The position numbers and the translations under genes were made by a program. From assembly GCF_004151485.1 (NCBI RefSeq), contig NZ_SBFF01000003.1, positions 248,001 to 312,000 on the forward strand: a stretch of DNA of 64,000 nt, in the 5' to 3' direction. The stretch is from Sphingosinicella sp. CPCC 101087. GTDB taxonomy: Bacteria; Pseudomonadota; Alphaproteobacteria; Sphingomonadales; Sphingomonadaceae. Below, in pieces: positions 8,846 to 19,965 of this stretch (its first letter is position 1; every line of letters begins with the position of its first letter). Below the pieces are notes generated by a model, which was given only the letters and a program-made list of their open reading frames with translations, did not search any database and was not told where the DNA came from.

Positions 8846-10029
8846 AAGTCGATCACCTCGACGGTTTCGCCCGGTTCGGCCGCCGGCGAGCCGGGGCGAC
8901 GCCGGATGAGCAGATCGGCGGCGGCGAGCGTCCGCTGCGCGCTCGAATCCTGGTTCGACAGCGGCCGCGCCGCACCATCGTCCGCGACCGCCCGGACGAA
9001 AGTCTCTCGGCTTCCACACGGGGCCAGCCCTTCGGCCAGGGTCGAACGTCGCCACCGAAGCGCCGTGCTGGCGTCGCGGCCCGACAGGCCCGCGAGCAAG
9101 GGGGCGAGCAGCAGACGGGCGGTTACCAGCGCCGAGGTGGGATTGCCCGGCAGGCCCAAGACGAGCCGGCCACCGGCGCGCCCGAACCACACCGGCTTGC
9201 CCGGCTTGATCGCCACCTTCGAGAAGATGAGGTCGAGTCCGGCCGGCTCGAACATTCGTCTGGCATGGTCCTTCTCGCCGACGGAAGCGCCTCCGGTGAC
9301 CACCACCAGATCGGCCGCCGCGATCGCTTCCGCTGCGGCCGTTTCCATCTCCGGAAGCACGTCGCCGAGCCTGCGCCGCCGGACCGGCTCCGCCCCATAG
9401 GACTCGGCCAGTGCGACGATCCCGAGCGAGACGCTGTCGGGGATCGAACCCTCCACGTCGCGCGCGCGCCCGGGATCGACCAGTTCGTCGCCGGTGGAGA
9501 GCACGGCCAGCCTCGGCCGGCGCCAGACCTCGACTTCGGCGGTATCCGCGCCAGCCGCCGCCACCAGCGCGCGCGAATCGAGTCGCCGCCCGGCGTCGAG
9601 CAGATGGTCGCCGCTTTCGAAGTCGGACCCGCGCCGACGGATGTGGCGAGCGGGGCCGGGTGGCTCGGCGAAGGTCGCGAACGGCCCTTCGCGCTTCACC
9701 GCTTCCTGGATGACGACCCGGTCGGCGCCGGCAGGCACGGGCGCCCCGGTGAAGAGGCGCACGCACGAACCGGCCTCCAGGCTCCCCTGAAAACCCGACC
9801 CGGGAAACGATTCCCCGATGATGGCGAGCTGAACCGGCAGGTCGGCGAGATCGGCGTCGCGGATCGCATAGCCGTCCATTGCGGAGGCGTCCCAGGGCGG
9901 GGCGGCAATCTGCGCTGCGACCGGCGCCGCCAGAACGCGTCCGTGCGCCTGGGCGATAGCGACCCGCTCGCGGCCCAATGGGGCTGCCGCGTCCGCTACC
10001 AGAGCGAGCGCTTCGTCGAATCCGATCAT
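8842..10029 (-). CDS. moeA: Molybdopterin molybdenumtransferase MoeA
   Basis: 395 residues, standard for MoeA. It inserts molybdate into adenylylated molybdopterin. Landmarks: [11 protein letters not shown] near residue 50, [10 protein letters not shown] in the middle, the MoaB/Mog-like core [14 protein letters not shown], and [12 protein letters not shown]. Its ATG overlaps the moaC stop as ATGA, so translation of the two is probably coupled. It is the last gene of the leftward run moaD-moaE-moaB-moaC-moeA and ends against mobA. Confidence 0.96.
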   Translation of the reverse strand: MIGFDEALALVADAAAPLGRERVAIAQAHGRVLAAPVAAQIAAPPWDASAMDGYAIRDADLADLPVQLAIIGESFPGSGFQGSLEAGSCVRLFTGAPVPAGADRVVIQEAVKREGPFATFAEPPGPARHIRRRGSDFESGDHLLDAGRRLDSRALVAAAGADTAEVEVWRRPRLAVLSTGDELVDPGRARDVEGSIPDSVSLGIVALAESYGAEPVRRRRLGDVLPEMETAAAEAIAAADLVVVTGGASVGEKDHARRMFEPAGLDLIFSKVAIKPGKPVWFGRAGGRLVLGLPGNPTSALVTARLLLAPLLAGLSGRDASTALRWRRSTLAEGLAPCGSRETFVRAVADDGAARPLSNQDSSAQRTLAAADLLIRRRPGSPAAEPGETVEVIDF

Positions 10030-10511
10030 CCGGAGTCCGGCCGGTGCCAGTCACCGGAGCGGCCGCCCCTTTTCGCGACGACCTCGATGCCGCCGATCAC
10101 CATCGTCCGATCGACGGCTTTCAGCATGTCGAACAGGGTCAGGCAGGCGACCGAGACGGCGGTGAGCGCTTCCATCTCCACGCCGGTAACGCCGCGGGTG
10201 CGCACCTCGGACTCGATACGGAAGCCCGGCAGGGTCTCGTCGGCGGCGATCGTCACAATGGCCTTGGTGAGGGGCAGGGGGTGGCAGAGCGGGATGAGGT
10301 CGGCGGTGCGCTTGGCCGCCATTACGCCGGCCAGCTCCGCGGTATGGATCACCGATCCCTTCGGCGTCGTTCCGGCGCGGACCTGAGCGATCGTCTCGGA
10401 CTGGCAGCGCAGCCAGCCCGCGGCGGTGGCGGTCCGCAGGGTCGGCGGCTTGTCCGAAACGTCCACCATGCGGGCCCGCCCTTCATCGTCGATATGGCTG
10501 AGCCGACTCAT
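10026..10511 (-). CDS. moaC: Cyclic pyranopterin monophosphate synthase MoaC
   Basis: 161 residues. It converts 3',8-cyclo-GTP from MoaA into cyclic pyranopterin monophosphate. The family core is easy to see: [19 protein letters not shown], then [11 protein letters not shown], and near the end [20 protein letters not shown] with the catalytic Lys in MLKAVDR. The ATG at 10511 overlaps the moaB stop (ATGA), and its own stop overlaps the moeA start the same way. Confidence 0.97.
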   Translation of the reverse strand: MSRLSHIDDEGRARMVDVSDKPPTLRTATAAGWLRCQSETIAQVRAGTTPKGSVIHTAELAGVMAAKRTADLIPLCHPLPLTKAIVTIAADETLPGFRIESEVRTRGVTGVEMEALTAVSVACLTLFDMLKAVDRTMVIGGIEVVAKRGGRSGDWHRPDSG

Positions 10512-11044
10512 GCGCACAGGTCCCGCAGGCGCGGTATCTGCCCGGCGAGCGAGCAGGGCCTGAACCGGCTGTCCAACTCGAGCGCGAGGACCAGGTCCCA
10601 CGCGTCCCGGCAGGCGCCGGTCGATCCGGGCAGGCAGAAGATGAACGTGTCCTCGATCTGACCGGCAAAGGCGCGCGACTGCAGCGTTGACACGCCAACC
10701 GTGCCGAGGCTCGCCTGATGGAAGACGGCGGCGAACCCATCCATTTCGCGCCGGAACAGGGGTTTCACCGCCTCGGGAGTCACGTCGCGCGGCGCGAAGC
10801 CGGTGCCGCCGGTGCTGACGATGACGTCCACCCCCGTGTCGGCGACCCAGCCCATGACCTGCCGCCGGATGGCCTCGACATCGTCCGGGACGAGGGCGCG
10901 TCCGGCGAGACGATGGCCGGCGCCCACGAGCCTCTCCGCGAGCAGCATGCCCGACGTGTCGGTTTCCGCCGTGCGACTGTCGGATATGGTCAGGACCGCG
11001 ATTGCGAGCGGATGAAAGGTCAGGCTTTCGTCTATTCCGGGCAT
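10508..11044 (-). CDS. moaB: Molybdenum cofactor biosynthesis protein MoaB
   Basis: 178 residues of the MoaB/MogA family, which adenylylates molybdopterin before metal insertion by MoeA. The signature [16 protein letters not shown] lies mid-protein and [11 protein letters not shown] near the C-terminus; [10 protein letters not shown] opens the fold. The start at 11044 overlaps the end of moaE by 13 bp, a normal arrangement in a tight operon. MoaB and MogA cannot be told apart with certainty from one sequence. There is no separate mog gene here, so this protein probably does the adenylylation. Confidence 0.92.
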   Translation of the reverse strand: MPGIDESLTFHPLAIAVLTISDSRTAETDTSGMLLAERLVGAGHRLAGRALVPDDVEAIRRQVMGWVADTGVDVIVSTGGTGFAPRDVTPEAVKPLFRREMDGFAAVFHQASLGTVGVSTLQSRAFAGQIEDTFIFCLPGSTGACRDAWDLVLALELDSRFRPCSLAGQIPRLRDLCA

Positions 11045-11511
11045 GTCGAAGCTCGCTCCCAGCGGGCCCGGTCGGCATGGTCGGCGCCGGTCGGCTCGAT
11101 CCAGCGCGAACCGGTGTCATCCTCCTCGCGCTTCCAGAAAAGGGCGTCCGTCTTCAGCCGGTCCATCAGATAGTCGGCCGCCTCGAACGCCGGCCGGCGG
11201 TGCGTCGCGGCGGCCGCGGCAAAGACGATCGGATCCCCTGGCTGCATCTTGCCGCACCGGTGGACGATCCGGATTGCGGACACGTCGAATTCCGTCGCAG
11301 CGGCGGCGCCGATCTCGCCGAGCGATCGCTCGGTCAGACGCGGGTGGTGGTCGAGAAACAGGCTGGTGAGCGGCGTCCCGTCCTTGGAATGGGGGCGAAC
11401 GAGGCCGACGAAGCTCACCACTGCGCCCTCGGTAGCCAGGCACCCGACGAAATCGGCCAGCTCGAGGTCGGGAGCGAAGGGCTCGGCGGCCAGGCGGACT
11501 TGGACCTTCAT
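11032..11511 (-). CDS. moaE: Molybdopterin synthase large subunit MoaE
   Basis: 159 residues. With MoaD it forms the heterotetramer that adds the two dithiolene sulfurs to cyclic pyranopterin monophosphate. The family core [13 protein letters not shown] and the catalytic stretch [11 protein letters not shown] are present. The ATG follows the moaD stop with a single base between them, so the two subunits should be made together. Confidence 0.96.
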   Translation of the reverse strand: MKVQVRLAAEPFAPDLELADFVGCLATEGAVVSFVGLVRPHSKDGTPLTSLFLDHHPRLTERSLGEIGAAAATEFDVSAIRIVHRCGKMQPGDPIVFAAAAATHRRPAFEAADYLMDRLKTDALFWKREEDDTGSRWIEPTGADHADRARWERASTCPE

Positions 11512-11512
11512 T

Positions 11513-11758
11513 TCAACCTCCCGACAGCGGCGGGAAGAAGGCGATCTCGCTTGCTCCGCTCACCGGTGCGTCGTCGCCGACGATCGAGTCGCCGACGCAG
11601 GCGCGCAGCGACGGACCGAGGAAGTCGCTCTGGGCCTCCGGTCGCAGGCCGGCCAGGAGACGCCTAAGGTCGGCGACGTTGCGAACATCGGCCGGAAGGT
11701 CGATCTCCATTTCGCGGCCGAGCCGCTCACTCAGTCTGCCGAAGAAGAGGATTTTCAT
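11513..11758 (-). CDS. moaD: Molybdopterin synthase small subunit MoaD
   Basis: 81 residues with a ubiquitin-like beta-grasp fold, beginning MKILFFGRLSE and ending in the required Gly-Gly tail (FFPPLSGG). The C-terminal Gly is adenylylated and thiocarboxylated to carry sulfur to MoaE. The start at 11758 removes a 14-residue upstream extension with no fold signature. It is the first cofactor gene of the leftward operon; a DUF454 gene lies 65 bp upstream on the same strand. No MoeB-type activating enzyme is present in the window. Confidence 0.95.
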   Translation of the reverse strand: MKILFFGRLSERLGREMEIDLPADVRNVADLRRLLAGLRPEAQSDFLGPSLRACVGDSIVGDDAPVSGASEIAFFPPLSGG

Positions 11759-11823
11759 TGCCGCGAGCCGCCTTTCCCTACCCTCTTCGCCTAGAATCAC
11801 CCTTCGTCAATCTCCGGCGCCCA

Positions 11824-12177
11824 CTACGCATCTGGTCGGGTGGCAATCCACGTCCCGCTGGCGGTGCAGGCGATGAGCGGCAGCAGCGACCACGGGAAGT
11901 CCAGGAGGAACAATCCGAGGAGTGCGCTCGCCGCAAGAGCGGCGAAGGCGGAAGTCTTGCCCCTGCGGCTGATGGCGCCGCGACTGCGCCACGCCTGGAT
12001 GTGCGGGCCGAAGCGGGGATGCTCCACCAGCCAGCGCTCGAAGCGGGGATGGCTGCGCGCGAAGAAAAAGGCGGCAAGCAGCATGAAGGGAACGGTCGGC
12101 AGCAGCGGCAAGACGATGCCGATCCCGCCCAGCAGCAGCGAGAGCGAGCCAAGGAGCAGATAGCCGATCCGAATCAT
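11824..12177 (-). CDS. DUF454 (YbaN-like) small membrane protein
   Basis: 117 residues with two hydrophobic hairpins: about 4-42 (IGYLLLGSLSLLLGGIGIVL continuing to FMLLAAFFFARS) and about 77-111. The pattern GxxGxxLPxLPTxPFxLLAAFFFARSxPR is the DUF454/YbaN signature, including HPRFERWLVEHPRFGPHI after the first hairpin. Function is unknown; it should sit in the inner membrane. It lies between the hybrid kinase and moaD on the same strand with short gaps (44 and 65 bp), so co-transcription with either is possible. Confidence 0.88.
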   Translation of the reverse strand: MIRIGYLLLGSLSLLLGGIGIVLPLLPTVPFMLLAAFFFARSHPRFERWLVEHPRFGPHIQAWRSRGAISRRGKTSAFAALAASALLGLFLLDFPWSLLPLIACTASGTWIATRPDA

Positions 12178-12221
12178 CGTGTGTCGGTCGCTGGGGCGGA
12201 GGCCCCGCCGCCTGTGCGCCG

Positions 12222-14348
12222 CTATCGGCCGGTTCCGGCCAGCGGCGGCGAGGCGACCGGGTCGTGCGGTGCCAGGGCGTCCGGAACCACCGCGGCGATC
12301 GCCGTTCGCATCTGGTCGAGCGTGAAGGGCTTGGTGAGTATCACCGCCTCCTTCGGCCCGTGGACGATCGAACGGCTGTCCGCATAGCCGCTGATGATGA
12401 TTGCCGGAAGGTCGGTGCGGACCCGCCGCGCCTCCTTCAGCAGCTCGACTCCGGACATGAGCGGCATGGCATAGTCTGTCACGACGAGGTCGAAGCCGGC
12501 GGGCGCCTCCTTGAGCCGGCGCAGCATGGCGGCGCCGTCGGCCATCGATTCGACCTCGTGGCCGAGGTCGCACAGCATCCCCGCCGTGGTCTCCCTGACC
12601 GCCTCATGGTCGTCGACGAGGAGCACACGGAGCGATCGAACCGGCTCGGAGGAGCTCTCGGGCCTCTCGGCCGGCTGTGCGCTGCGGCGCGGCCTTTTCG
12701 GCGCGCGCGGCAGCCAGATCTCGACCACCGTGCCCTCGCCGAGCCGGGACGTGATGTCGATGGCGCCGTCCGACTGACGAGCGAAGCCATAGACCATCGA
12801 CAGCCCGAGGCCGGTTCCTTCGCCGACGCCCTTGGTCGTGAAGAAGGGCTCCGTCACCTGTTCCAATATCTCGGCGGGGATGCCGCTGCCGTCGTCCTTC
12901 ACCGCGATGACGACATAATCGCCGACGGGAAGGCCGAGCCTGTTGTCGGAACGCGCCTGGTCGTTGCGTGCCTCCACGGTGATGGTGCCGCCCTCGGGCA
13001 TCGCGTCACGCGCATTGATGATGAGGTTCATCAGGGCGAGCTCGAGCTGCGTGCTGTCGGCATAAGCGCACCAGACCTCTTCCTGCGACCGCCACTCGAG
13101 CTGGACGAGGCCGCCGAGCGTGTGGGCGAGGAGATCGGTGACGCTGCCGGACAGCTTCGCGATGTCGACGTCCGCCGGCTGCAGCTGCTGGCGGCGCGCG
13201 AAGGCGAGAAGGCGGCCGACCAGCTCGGATCCCTGCTCGGCCGCGCGCCGGGTCATGGCCAGGATCTTCTTCTGGTCGTCGGCGAGCGGGAGGCGCCGCT
13301 CGATCAGTCCGATCCCTCCGAGCACGGCGGCGAGCAGATTGTTGAAGTCGTGGGCGATGCCGCCGGTCAGCTTGCCGATGGCATCCATCTTGCGCGCGTG
13401 AAGCAGCTCGCGCTCCAGGTCCTTGCGATCGGTGACGTCGAGCAGGGTACCGGCATATTGGGCCGGCTTGCCGTCCGAATCCCTCAGCAGCACTGCCTGA
13501 TCGAGGAAATGCTTGTATTGGCCGTCGGCGCACAGCCAGCGATACTCGATCGCCATGACGCCGGTCTGCTGCCGATCCTCGATCGCCTTCAGTGCCCGCT
13601 CCCGGTCGTCCGGATGGAGCCGCTCGGTCCACAGGGTTGGCTGCTCCTCGACCGCCTCGAACGGGAAACCGGTCACCGCGGCGAAATTGCCGCCCACGAA
13701 CTGGGGAACGCGCGGGCTGACGCTTTCCGGTTCGAGGTAGAGGATGATTGGAAGCGACTTGATGATCGCCGCCTGCCGCTGCTCGGCCAGCCGCAGCTCC
13801 TTCTCGACGCGCAGCCGTTCGGTATTGGCGCGGAGATTCTCGTCGAGAAGGCGTTGCTCCTGCTCGGCCTTGCGCTGGATTTCGCGGGTCATCGTGTACA
13901 GGTCGACGAATACCGCCACCTTGGAGCGGAGCACGATCGGCTCGACCGGCTTGAACACGTAATCGACCGCGCCCATCGAATAGCCGCGGATCAGATGCTC
14001 CTTTTCCTTGTTGACCGCCGACAGGAACACGATCGGGATCCTCTTGGTCTGGTCGCGCTGGCGGATGAGCTGGGCTGTCTCGTAACCGTCGAGCCCGGGC
14101 ATGTAGACGTCGAGCAGGATGACCGCGAACTCGCCCTTGAGAAGGTGGCGCAGCGCTTCCTCGCCAGATGAGGCGACTTCGACGTCCGCCAGGTCCTCGA
14201 TCACCGTCCGGATCGCCAGCAGGTTGCGATCGTCGTCGTCGACGACAAGCACGCGGGCGCGCTCGCCGGGCCGCGCACCTGACGCGGCGCCGCTCCCGGC
14301 TTGCTTTTCCATGGCGGACCGACCGCGCACCGGCCTGGCGCCGTTCAT
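12222..14348 (-). CDS. Hybrid sensor histidine kinase (REC-PAS-HisKA-HATPase-REC)
   Basis: 708 residues, cytoplasmic by appearance. Order: a receiver at about 30-150 (RVLVVDDDDRNLLA, acceptor Asp in VILLDVYMPGLDGYE), a coiled coil at about 165-200, a PAS domain at about 205-320, a HisKA box with the His in LTGGIAHDFNNLLA near 345, an ATPase domain with KDDGSGIP and EGTGLGLSMVYG, and a C-terminal receiver (LRVLLVDDHEAVRE, Asp in VVTDYAMPLMSG). The start is the ATG at 14348, three bases after the stop of the HAMP-array kinase; MEKQAGSG 36 bp inside is an alternative. The tight link to that kinase suggests one phosphorelay. Confidence 0.92.
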   Translation of the reverse strand: MNGARPVRGRSAMEKQAGSGAASGARPGERARVLVVDDDDRNLLAIRTVIEDLADVEVASSGEEALRHLLKGEFAVILLDVYMPGLDGYETAQLIRQRDQTKRIPIVFLSAVNKEKEHLIRGYSMGAVDYVFKPVEPIVLRSKVAVFVDLYTMTREIQRKAEQEQRLLDENLRANTERLRVEKELRLAEQRQAAIIKSLPIILYLEPESVSPRVPQFVGGNFAAVTGFPFEAVEEQPTLWTERLHPDDRERALKAIEDRQQTGVMAIEYRWLCADGQYKHFLDQAVLLRDSDGKPAQYAGTLLDVTDRKDLERELLHARKMDAIGKLTGGIAHDFNNLLAAVLGGIGLIERRLPLADDQKKILAMTRRAAEQGSELVGRLLAFARRQQLQPADVDIAKLSGSVTDLLAHTLGGLVQLEWRSQEEVWCAYADSTQLELALMNLIINARDAMPEGGTITVEARNDQARSDNRLGLPVGDYVVIAVKDDGSGIPAEILEQVTEPFFTTKGVGEGTGLGLSMVYGFARQSDGAIDITSRLGEGTVVEIWLPRAPKRPRRSAQPAERPESSSEPVRSLRVLLVDDHEAVRETTAGMLCDLGHEVESMADGAAMLRRLKEAPAGFDLVVTDYAMPLMSGVELLKEARRVRTDLPAIIISGYADSRSIVHGPKEAVILTKPFTLDQMRTAIAAVVPDALAPHDPVASPPLAGTGR

Positions 14349-14351
14349 CGC

Positions 14352-17300
14352 TTATCGGGCCGCCGTCGGCGTCGGTGGCGTGACGGGCGCCGCCGTCTCG
14401 CTTCGGGTCTTCCCGACCCAGACCCGCAGCAAGGCGAGCAGCAGGTCGATGTCGACCGGCTTGGCAATATAGTCGGAGGCACCCGCGGCGAGGCACTTCT
14501 GCCGGTCCCCCTTCATCGCCTTGGCGGTGACCGCGATCAGCGGCACGCGGGCCAGCGCCTGGCGCTGCCTGACCTGCTGGATGGTCTCGTAACCGTCCAT
14601 CTCGGGCATCATGATATCGATGAGGGCGACGTCGATACCGGGGGTCTGTTCGAGAATGAGGATCCCGTCCTGACCTCGCTCGGCATGCAGCACCTCCACC
14701 TCGTAGCTCTCCAATACGCTGGTGAGTGAGTAGATGTTCCTGATATCGTCGTCGACGATCAGGATCCTGGCGCCGGCAAGCTCGGGAAGTTTGTGCGCGT
14801 GCTGCTGTGCGGGGTCCCCCTGCGGCCTTGCACGGCGGCGTTTCTTGCCGGTGCCGGCCTCCCGGCGGATCGCCTCGAATATCTGGGCCAGGTCGCGATC
14901 GTTGGCCGGTTTGCCGGTCACGCCGAACGCACCCATCGCCGTGACCGAGTCCAGCTCGTCCGCGCCCGAAATGACGTGAATCGGAATGTCGCGCGTGTCC
15001 GGATCGTGCTTGAGCAGGTCGAGCAGCACGAAGCCGTTGATGTCGTCCAGGCCGAGATCGAGGGTAATCCCGTCGGGCCGGAGCTTGCGCGCCATTGCCA
15101 GCGTGCCGGCCCCGGCCGTCGAAATGACGCCCTTGAGGCCGGCTTCGTGGGCGAGATCGAGCAGGATCGAGGCGAAAGTCACATCATCCTCGACGATCAG
15201 CACGAAGGGGTCGGTGTCCAGGTTGTCGCGATCGTCGTTGACCTCGATCGTCGCCGGCAGGGCCGACGGCACGGTGGCACCGCTATTCTCGTAGCGCGCG
15301 GTCGATCCGGGCACGGGGGGCGCCGCGATCGCCACGGTCTCGAGCGGAATGAACAGGGTGAAGGTGGAGCCCTCGCCCGGCTTGGATTTCACCTGCAGCT
15401 CGCCGCCGAGCAGCCGCGCAATCTCGCGGCTGATCGACAGGCCCAGACCGGTGCCCCCATATTTGCGGCTGGTCGTGGCGTCGGCCTGCTGGAAAGCCTC
15501 GAAGATCAGCTTTTGCTTGTCCTCGGGAATGCCGATCCCGGTATCGGTGACGGCGATCTCGATCGCCTGGTCGAAGTTGCGGAGGACCGGATGATTGCCG
15601 CTCCATCCCGCTTCGGCGCAGCGAGCTGCCAAGGTAACGCTGCCCTCGGCGGTGAACTTGAAGGCGTTGGAAAGGAGGTTGAGCACGATCTGCTGCAGCC
15701 GCTTCTCGTCGGTTCGGATCGCGGCGGGCAGATTGTCGGCAAAGTCGATTCGCAGCTCGAGCCCCTTGTCGGAAGCTAGCTGCCGGAAGGTCCGCTCCAT
15801 GTGCTGCTTGAGGCTGCTCATCGGCATGTCGCCGATCTCGATCGAGATCGTGCCCGATTCGATCTTGGACAGGTCGAGTATGTCGTTGATCAGGTTGAGC
15901 AGGTCCGATCCGGCGGAATGGATGGTGCGGGCGAATTCGGTCTGCTTCTCGTTCAGGTTGCCCTGCGGATTGTCGGCGAGCAGCTTGGAGAGGATGAGCA
16001 GCGAATTGAGCGGCGTGCGCAGTTCGTGGCTCATATTGGCCAGGAATTCCGACTTGTATTTCGACGTCAAGGCGAGCTGCTCGGCCTTCTCCTCGATCGC
16101 GCGCCTGGCCATCTCGATCTCGAGATTTTTCGCCTCGACCTGCTTCTTCTCGTTTTCGAGGAGCTGGGCTTTCTCCTGCAGTTCCTCGTTCGTGGCGTGA
16201 AGCTCTTCCTGCTTGGTGGTGAGTTCGGTCTGGCGCGCCTGCAGCTCCTGGGTCAGGAGCTGGGACTGCTTCAACAGCCCTTCGGTCCGCATCGTCGCGG
16301 CGATCGTATTGAGCACGATGCCGACCGATTCCATCAGCTGGTTGAGGAAGCTCTGGTGGGTTTCGTTGAACTCGCTGAACGAGGCGAGCTCGATCACCGC
16401 CTTCACGTCGTCCTCGAACAAGGCCGGGAGGATATTGATGTTGGCCGGCGCGGCATGGCCGAGGCCGGAACCGATGCGGATGAAGTCGCCCGGCACGTTC
16501 TCGAGCAGGATCGGCCTCTTGTCGGCGGCCGCTTGGCCGACCAGGCCTTCGCGCAGGCCGAACTCGCGCTTCAGCGTCCCATGACTCTCCGCCCCGTAGC
16601 TGGCGACCAGCTCGAGCTTGGTCTCCTCCTCGTCGCGCTTGGTGACGTAGAAGACTCCATATTGAGCGTTCACCAGCGGCGCCAGCTCGGACATGATCAG
16701 GTTGGAGACGGTGGCCAGGTCGCGCTCGCCCTGCAGCATGCGCGAGAAGCGGGCGAGGTTGGTCTTCAACCAGTCCTGCTCCGCATTCTTCAAGGTCTGC
16801 TCCTTGAGGTTGCGGATCATCTCGTTGATCGTGTCCTTGAGGGCGGCCATCTCGCCCGACGCCTCGACCGCGATCGAACGGGTGAGATCCCCCTTGGTCA
16901 CCGCTGTGGCCACGTCGGCGATCGAGCGCACCTGATTGGTCAGGTTGGCGGCGAGCTGGTTGACGTTGTCGGTAAGGTCGCGCCACAGGCCGGCGGCGCC
17001 GGGAACGCGCGCCTGGCCGCCCAGCCGGCCCTCGATCCCGACCTCGCGCGCCATGTTTGTGACCTGATCGCCGAAGGTCGACAGCGTCTCGATCATGAAG
17101 TTGATCGTTTCCGCGAGGGCGGCGATCTCGCCCTTCGCATCGACCGTCAGCTTGCGCTTGAGGTTGCCCTGCGCCACCGCAGTGACGACGTCGGCAATGC
17201 CGCGCACCTGGTTGGTCAGGTTGGTCGCCATCAGATTGACGTTCTCGGTGAGGTCTTTCCAGGTGCCGCCGACCCCGGGCACCTGCGCCTGGCCGCCGAG

Positions 17301-19739
17301 CTTGCCTTCGGTACCGACCTCGCGGGCGACGCGGGTCACCTCGGAAGCGAAGGCGTTGAGCTGGTCGACCATCACGTTGATCGTGTTCTTGAGCTCGAGG
17401 ATCTCGCCCTTCACGTCGACGGTGATCTTCTTCGAAAGGTCGCCGCGCGCGACCGCGGTCGTCACTTCGGCGATGTTGCGGACCTGCCCAGTCAGGTTCT
17501 CGGCCATCAGGTTGACGTTGTCGGTAAGGTCCTTCCACGTGCCGGCGACGCCGCGCACCTGCGCCTGGCCGCCGAGCTTGCCCTCGGTGCCGACCTCGCG
17601 GGCGACACGGGTGACTTCCGAAGCGAACGAGTTGAGCTGGTCGACCATCGTGTTGATGGTCTGCTTGAGCTCGAGGATCTCGCCTTTCACGTCGACGGTG
17701 ATCTTCTTGGAAAGATCGCCAAGTGCGACTGCCGTCGTCACCTCGGCGATGTTGCGGACCTGCCCGGTCAGGTTGGCAGCCATCGCGTTGACGTTGTCGG
17801 TGAGGTCCTTCCAGGTGCCGCCGACGCCTTCGACCTGGGCCTGTCCGCCGAGCTTGCCTTCCGACCCGACCTCGCGGGCGACGCGGGTGACCTCCGACGC
17901 GAACGAATTGAGCTGGTCCACCATCACGTTGATGGTGTTCTTCAGCTCGAGGATCTCGCCCTTCACGTCGACCGTGATCTTCTTCGAAAGGTCGCCGCGC
18001 GCGACGGCGGTGGTCACCTCGGCGATGTTGCGGACCTGCCCGGTCAGATTGCCCGCCATCAGGTTGACGTTGTCGGTGAGGTCTTTCCAGGTGCCGCCGA
18101 CGCCCTCGACCTGGGCCTGTCCGCCGAGCTTGCCTTCCGACCCGACCTCGCGGGCCACGCGGGTCACCTCGGAGGCGAAGGCGTTGAGCTGATCCACCAT
18201 CACGTTGATCGTGTTCTTGAGTTCGAGGATCTCGCCCTTCACGTCGACCGTGATCTTCTTCGAAAGGTCGCCGCGCGCGACGGCCGTCGTCACTTCGGCG
18301 ATGTTGCGGACCTGCCCGGTAAGGTTGGCCGCCATCAGGTTGACGTTGTCGGTGAGGTCCTTCCAGGTGCCGCCGACGCCTTCGACCTGGGCCTGTCCGC
18401 CGAGCTTGCCCTCGGTGCCGACCTCGCGGGCGACGCGGGTCACCTCGGAGGCGAAGGCGTTGAGCTGGTCGACCATCACGTTGATCGTGTTCTTGAGCTC
18501 GAGGATCTCGCCCTTCACGTCGACCGTGATCTTCTTCGAAAGGTCGCCGCGCGCGACGGCGGTGGTCACTTCGGCGATGTTGCGGACCTGCCCGGTCAGG
18601 TTGTCCGCCATGAGGTTGACGTTGTCGGTGAGATCCTTCCAGGTGCCGCCGACCCCGGGCACCTGCGCCTGTCCGCCGAGCTTGCCTTCGGTGCCGACCT
18701 CGCGAGCGACGCGGGTCACCTCGGAAGCGAAGGCGTTGAGCTGGTCGACCATCACGTTGATCGTGTTCTTGAGCTCGAGGATCTCGCCCTTCACGTCGAC
18801 CGTGATCTTCTTCGAAAGGTCGCCCGAGGCCACCGCGGTGGTCACCTCGGCGATGTTGCGGACCTGCCCGGTCAGGTTCTCGGCCATCAGGTTGACGTTG
18901 TCGGTAAGGTCCTTCCACGTGCCGGCGACGCCTTCGACCCGGGCCTGGCCGCCGAGCTTGCCCTCGGTGCCGACCTCGCGGGCGACACGGGTGACTTCCG
19001 ACGCAAAGGAATTGAGCTGGTCGACCATCACGTTGATCGTGTTCTTGAGTTCGAGAATCTCCCCCTTCACCTCGACGGTGATCTTCTTGGACAGGTCGCC
19101 CGAGGCCACCGCGGTCGTCACCTCGGCGATGTTGCGGACCTGCCCGGTGAGATTGGTCGCCATCGCGTTGACGTTGTCGGTAAGATCCTTCCAGGTGCCG
19201 GCGACGCCCCTCACGTTCGCCTGGCCGCCGAGCTTGCCTTCCGTCCCGACCTCGCGGGCGACGCGGGTCACCTCCGAGGCGAACGAAGCGAGCTGCTCGA
19301 CCATCGTATTGACGATCTTGCCGATCCTGAGGAATTCTCCCCGGAGCGGCCGCCCGTCAATCTCGACGGTCATCGACTGGGAGAGGTCGCCCTTGGCGAC
19401 CGCGCCGATCACGCGGGCCACTTCGGCGGTCGGCTGGACCATGTCCTCGATCAGGTCGTTGAGCGCGCGCAGCTTCGTTTCCCAGCCGCCGGTGGCACCG
19501 CGGACGCGGCCGCGCTGGCTGATCTTGCCTTCCTTGCCGACGACGACGGAAAGCCGCTCGAACTCGTCGGTCATATTTTCTTCGAGGCTGACGACCTCGT
19601 TGAACAGACGGGCAATCTCGCCATCGGTTCCGGAAAGGTCCTCGGGAAGCCGTACCGAGAAGTCGCCGCGCCGGAAGCTGCGGAGCGCGCTTACCAATTG
19701 GCGCCGGTCGAGAAAATCGCGAGCCGAAACATCGTTCAC
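14352..19739 (-). CDS. Giant HAMP-array hybrid histidine kinase
   Basis: 1,795 residues and no clear membrane segment. Residues about 1-140 hold divergent HAMP-like units. Nine near-identical 92-residue HAMP units follow (about 141-968), then a GAF domain (about 1000-1150), a long coiled coil (about 1155-1225), a HisKA box with the His near 1238 ([17 protein letters not shown]), an ATPase domain ([23 protein letters not shown]), and two receivers (Asp in [13 protein letters not shown] and in [14 protein letters not shown]). The C-terminal layout resembles osmosensing kinases with poly-HAMP arrays such as fungal Nik1. It is divergent from a wHTH/small-membrane-protein set and followed at once by a second hybrid kinase. 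The signal is unknown. Confidence 0.93.
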   Translation of the reverse strand: MNDVSARDFLDRRQLVSALRSFRRGDFSVRLPEDLSGTDGEIARLFNEVVSLEENMTDEFERLSVVVGKEGKISQRGRVRGATGGWETKLRALNDLIEDMVQPTAEVARVIGAVAKGDLSQSMTVEIDGRPLRGEFLRIGKIVNTMVEQLASFASEVTRVAREVGTEGKLGGQANVRGVAGTWKDLTDNVNAMATNLTGQVRNIAEVTTAVASGDLSKKITVEVKGEILELKNTINVMVDQLNSFASEVTRVAREVGTEGKLGGQARVEGVAGTWKDLTDNVNLMAENLTGQVRNIAEVTTAVASGDLSKKITVDVKGEILELKNTINVMVDQLNAFASEVTRVAREVGTEGKLGGQAQVPGVGGTWKDLTDNVNLMADNLTGQVRNIAEVTTAVARGDLSKKITVDVKGEILELKNTINVMVDQLNAFASEVTRVAREVGTEGKLGGQAQVEGVGGTWKDLTDNVNLMAANLTGQVRNIAEVTTAVARGDLSKKITVDVKGEILELKNTINVMVDQLNAFASEVTRVAREVGSEGKLGGQAQVEGVGGTWKDLTDNVNLMAGNLTGQVRNIAEVTTAVARGDLSKKITVDVKGEILELKNTINVMVDQLNSFASEVTRVAREVGSEGKLGGQAQVEGVGGTWKDLTDNVNAMAANLTGQVRNIAEVTTAVALGDLSKKITVDVKGEILELKQTINTMVDQLNSFASEVTRVAREVGTEGKLGGQAQVRGVAGTWKDLTDNVNLMAENLTGQVRNIAEVTTAVARGDLSKKITVDVKGEILELKNTINVMVDQLNAFASEVTRVAREVGTEGKLGGQAQVPGVGGTWKDLTENVNLMATNLTNQVRGIADVVTAVAQGNLKRKLTVDAKGEIAALAETINFMIETLSTFGDQVTNMAREVGIEGRLGGQARVPGAAGLWRDLTDNVNQLAANLTNQVRSIADVATAVTKGDLTRSIAVEASGEMAALKDTINEMIRNLKEQTLKNAEQDWLKTNLARFSRMLQGERDLATVSNLIMSELAPLVNAQYGVFYVTKRDEEETKLELVASYGAESHGTLKREFGLREGLVGQAAADKRPILLENVPGDFIRIGSGLGHAAPANINILPALFEDDVKAVIELASFSEFNETHQSFLNQLMESVGIVLNTIAATMRTEGLLKQSQLLTQELQARQTELTTKQEELHATNEELQEKAQLLENEKKQVEAKNLEIEMARRAIEEKAEQLALTSKYKSEFLANMSHELRTPLNSLLILSKLLADNPQGNLNEKQTEFARTIHSAGSDLLNLINDILDLSKIESGTISIEIGDMPMSSLKQHMERTFRQLASDKGLELRIDFADNLPAAIRTDEKRLQQIVLNLLSNAFKFTAEGSVTLAARCAEAGWSGNHPVLRNFDQAIEIAVTDTGIGIPEDKQKLIFEAFQQADATTSRKYGGTGLGLSISREIARLLGGELQVKSKPGEGSTFTLFIPLETVAIAAPPVPGSTARYENSGATVPSALPATIEVNDDRDNLDTDPFVLIVEDDVTFASILLDLAHEAGLKGVISTAGAGTLAMARKLRPDGITLDLGLDDINGFVLLDLLKHDPDTRDIPIHVISGADELDSVTAMGAFGVTGKPANDRDLAQIFEAIRREAGTGKKRRRARPQGDPAQQHAHKLPELAGARILIVDDDIRNIYSLTSVLESYEVEVLHAERGQDGILILEQTPGIDVALIDIMMPEMDGYETIQQVRQRQALARVPLIAVTAKAMKGDRQKCLAAGASDYIAKPVDIDLLLALLRVWVGKTRSETAAPVTPPTPTAAR
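16836..19319 (-). repeat. Nine tandem 276-bp repeats encoding HAMP units
   Basis: Within the giant kinase gene the DNA repeats every 276 bp (92 codons); for example the same phrase occurs at 17371 and again at 18751, exactly five periods apart. Each unit encodes [18 protein letters not shown], then [27 protein letters not shown], and [20 protein letters not shown]. The central units (about 17.3-18.8 kb) are nearly identical, which points to recent duplication or gene conversion; the last two are more diverged. Copy number is likely to vary between strains. Confidence 0.95.
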
Positions 19740-19965
19740 GCAGCACTCCTTCGCGCGGTTCCCCCCGCCCGAAAGTCGAATGCCAAGCCCCCGCCCGGTT
19801 CGGCTTCCTTAGCAAGAAGGCGGCCGCCATGCCTAAGAAAAAGTTGGTTTACGATCTTGCGCGGGCTTGGGGTTGCACCCCCGTGTCAGCGGACTAGAAG
19901 GCGCTGCGGAACGGGTGGAACGACAAGGCCTGGGCAGCACCAGGGAAGGGATCGAACGCGTCGGG

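Noticed and set aside
8662-10386. A 574-codon plus-strand frame
   Set aside because: Antisense to moeA and moaC, both certain genes.
12274-12300. GGAAC-N15-CGTT as another EcfG promoter
   Set aside because: The spacer is one base short and it lies inside the coding region of the hybrid kinase, with no gene start following on that strand.
16836-19319. CRISPR-like or satellite array
   Set aside because: The period is 276 bp with no spacers and encodes HAMP units in frame; it is a coding repeat.
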